This document shows positions 5,274-6,127 of a stretch of 6,127 nucleotides of DNA, in pieces; the first letter of the stretch is position 1, and each line of letters starts with the position of its first letter. Source of the DNA: JAVZLQ01 sp049700035 (GTDB lineage Archaea > Thermoproteota > Bathyarchaeia > Bathyarchaeales > Bathycorpusculaceae); NCBI GenBank assembly GCA_049700035.1, contig JBNAWC010000061.1, positions 1-6,127 of the forward strand. Reading direction: 5' to 3'. The translations under genes were made by a program, and so were the position numbers. The notes under the pieces were generated by a model. It did not search any database. It saw nothing but the letters and a program-made list of their open reading frames with translations, and had not been told where the DNA came from.

Positions 5274-6127
5274 GTGGCTTGGCTTCTTGACAGAGAAATT
5301 AAACGTGAACTGCCAGAAGCGTGGAATGGCATAGTTCCAACAGAAGTTTTCATACAAGAATCTAAGGGGATTGTCGAGAAAGCAAGGCAAGAAGGCATTA
5401 TCCTCAGAATCCTCGGCGGATTAAGCATAGCAATACATTGCGAAGAACATAGGGAGTTTGCACAGAAACTTGGCAGAATCGGAACTGGTGCGATTGAAGG
5501 ACAAGAATACAGCGACATAGACCTTGTCTCGTACCGCGGTCACAGAGACAAAGTAAAAGAATTATTCGAAAAGCTGGGTTACGCGAAAAGGAGAGCGACG
5601 CTTTCCACAGCGGCTTCTGAAAGGCAAATTTACTTCCACCCTAAAGGCTGGTTTTACGTGGACGTTTTCTTCGACAAACTTTTGGTGGCAAACCACCCAA
5701 TAGACTTCAAGGGAAGACTTGAACTTGACTATCCAACAATAACCGTGACGGACATGCTTCTTGAAAAAATCCAGATGTGGGAAGCCTTCAGCGCAAAAGA
5801 CCTAAAGGACTGCCTACTGCTCCTAAAAGCGCATAGCGTAAGCGTAAAAACAGAAAAAGAATGTATAGACGCGTCCTACATCGCAAAACTGTTAGCGCAA
5901 GACTGGGGATTCTGGTACACGGCAACAACAAACCTCCGAAAAATTAGGGTCTTCCTAATGGAAATCGACAGACTTGGACCAGAAGCCAACATAGACCCGA
6001 AACGCATAACGAAAGAAGATAGAGAAGAAATCATACAAAAAATAGAAAAACTGCTGGAGGCAATCGAAAAAGAACCAAAAACCTTCGGATGGAAAATGCG
6101 CGCAAAAATAGGAACAAAAAAGCAATG
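5274..6127 (+). CDS. Nucleotidyltransferase-fold protein, 3' end beyond window
   Basis: An open frame of 284 codons from GTG 5274 to the window edge with no stop, in the same frame as the preceding gene but separated from it by TAA. Seen in order: GG (48-49) in ILGGLSIAIHC, the acidic pair in YSDIDLV (D81, D83), a third Asp in YVDVFFD (D130), then a helical region, TVTDMLLEKIQMW (157-169) and AKDLKDCLLLLKAH (174-187). This is the layout of AbiEii-like nucleotidyltransferases, known as toxin components in type IV toxin-antitoxin systems and as RNA- or antibiotic-modifying enzymes in other contexts. All three metal-binding Asp are present, so it should be active. No antitoxin-like gene is next to it; its partner by spacing is the metallophosphoesterase. 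The C-terminus is basic and helical. The last two bases are TG, so a TGA stop immediately beyond the edge is possible but unseen. Substrate unknown. Confidence 0.85.
   Translation, partial: MAWLLDREIKRELPEAWNGIVPTEVFIQESKGIVEKARQEGIILRILGGLSIAIHCEEHREFAQKLGRIGTGAIEGQEYSDIDLVSYRGHRDKVKELFEKLGYAKRRATLSTAASERQIYFHPKGWFYVDVFFDKLLVANHPIDFKGRLELDYPTITVTDMLLEKIQMWEAFSAKDLKDCLLLLKAHSVSVKTEKECIDASYIAKLLAQDWGFWYTATTNLRKIRVFLMEIDRLGPEANIDPKRITKEDREEIIQKIEKLLEAIEKEPKTFGWKMRAKIGTKKQ

Noticed and set aside
5266..5334. ATG at 5266 as the start of the second nucleotidyltransferase gene
   Set aside because: Its frame ends at TAG after about 22 codons; the conserved motifs are in the frame beginning at GTG 5274.
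4272..6127. Phosphoesterase and nucleotidyltransferase as one fused protein with stop-codon readthrough
   Set aside because: They share a frame across TAA, but a good Shine-Dalgarno and GTG follow the stop, and no unusual structure around the TAA was seen.

Overview
The window looks archaeal. It holds a tRNA-Trp gene interrupted by two small introns with bulge-helix-bulge type splice junctions. It also has AT-rich TATA/BRE-like promoters about 25 nt from start codons, several TTG/GTG starts, and T-rich gene ends instead of hairpin terminators. A tRNA intron outside the usual 37/38 position is most common in the Thermoproteota/TACK side of the Archaea. A Bathyarchaeia-like genome would fit, but that placement is inference and no marker gene here proves it.

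Layout. (1) Positions 1-154, minus strand: the tRNA-Trp(CCA) gene. Its 3' end (rest of the T arm and the 3' acceptor strand) lies off the left edge. (2) 155-300: a divergent intergenic region with a 10-bp hairpin, a second 10-bp inverted repeat, and possible promoters for both sides. (3) 301-1401, plus: a nucleotidyltransferase-fold protein with an odd cysteine cluster. (4) 1403-2296, minus: an unrecognised protein with a soluble N-terminal part, two membrane helices and a C-terminal cytosolic domain. It ends one base from gene 3's stop (tail-to-tail). (5) 2356-4176, minus: an APC-superfamily amino acid permease with a large extracytoplasmic loop. (6) 4177-4271: a compact divergent promoter region with two back-to-back TATA boxes. 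(7) 4272-5255, plus: a calcineurin-like metallophosphoesterase. (8) 5274 to the right edge, plus: a second nucleotidyltransferase-fold protein, open at the window end.

How the parts relate. The phosphoesterase and the second nucleotidyltransferase form a tight co-directional pair (18-nt gap, Shine-Dalgarno in the gap), so they are probably co-transcribed and may act on related phosphate or nucleotide substrates. The two nucleotidyltransferases share an ordered set of motifs (GGxxxxIHC, DxD, a third Asp in a (V/L)D(V/I)F strand, then a KDxxD helix) and are distant homologues flanking the membrane-protein block. The permease and the two-helix protein are read in the same direction, but the 59-nt gap holds both a T-rich stop for the first and a TATA-like box for the second, so they may be separate units.

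The most notable content is the tRNA-Trp gene: two introns, and intron sequence that can pair in mutually exclusive ways with the anticodon arm. The nucleotidyltransferase/phosphoesterase pair comes next. I see no CRISPR array, insertion sequence or rRNA.
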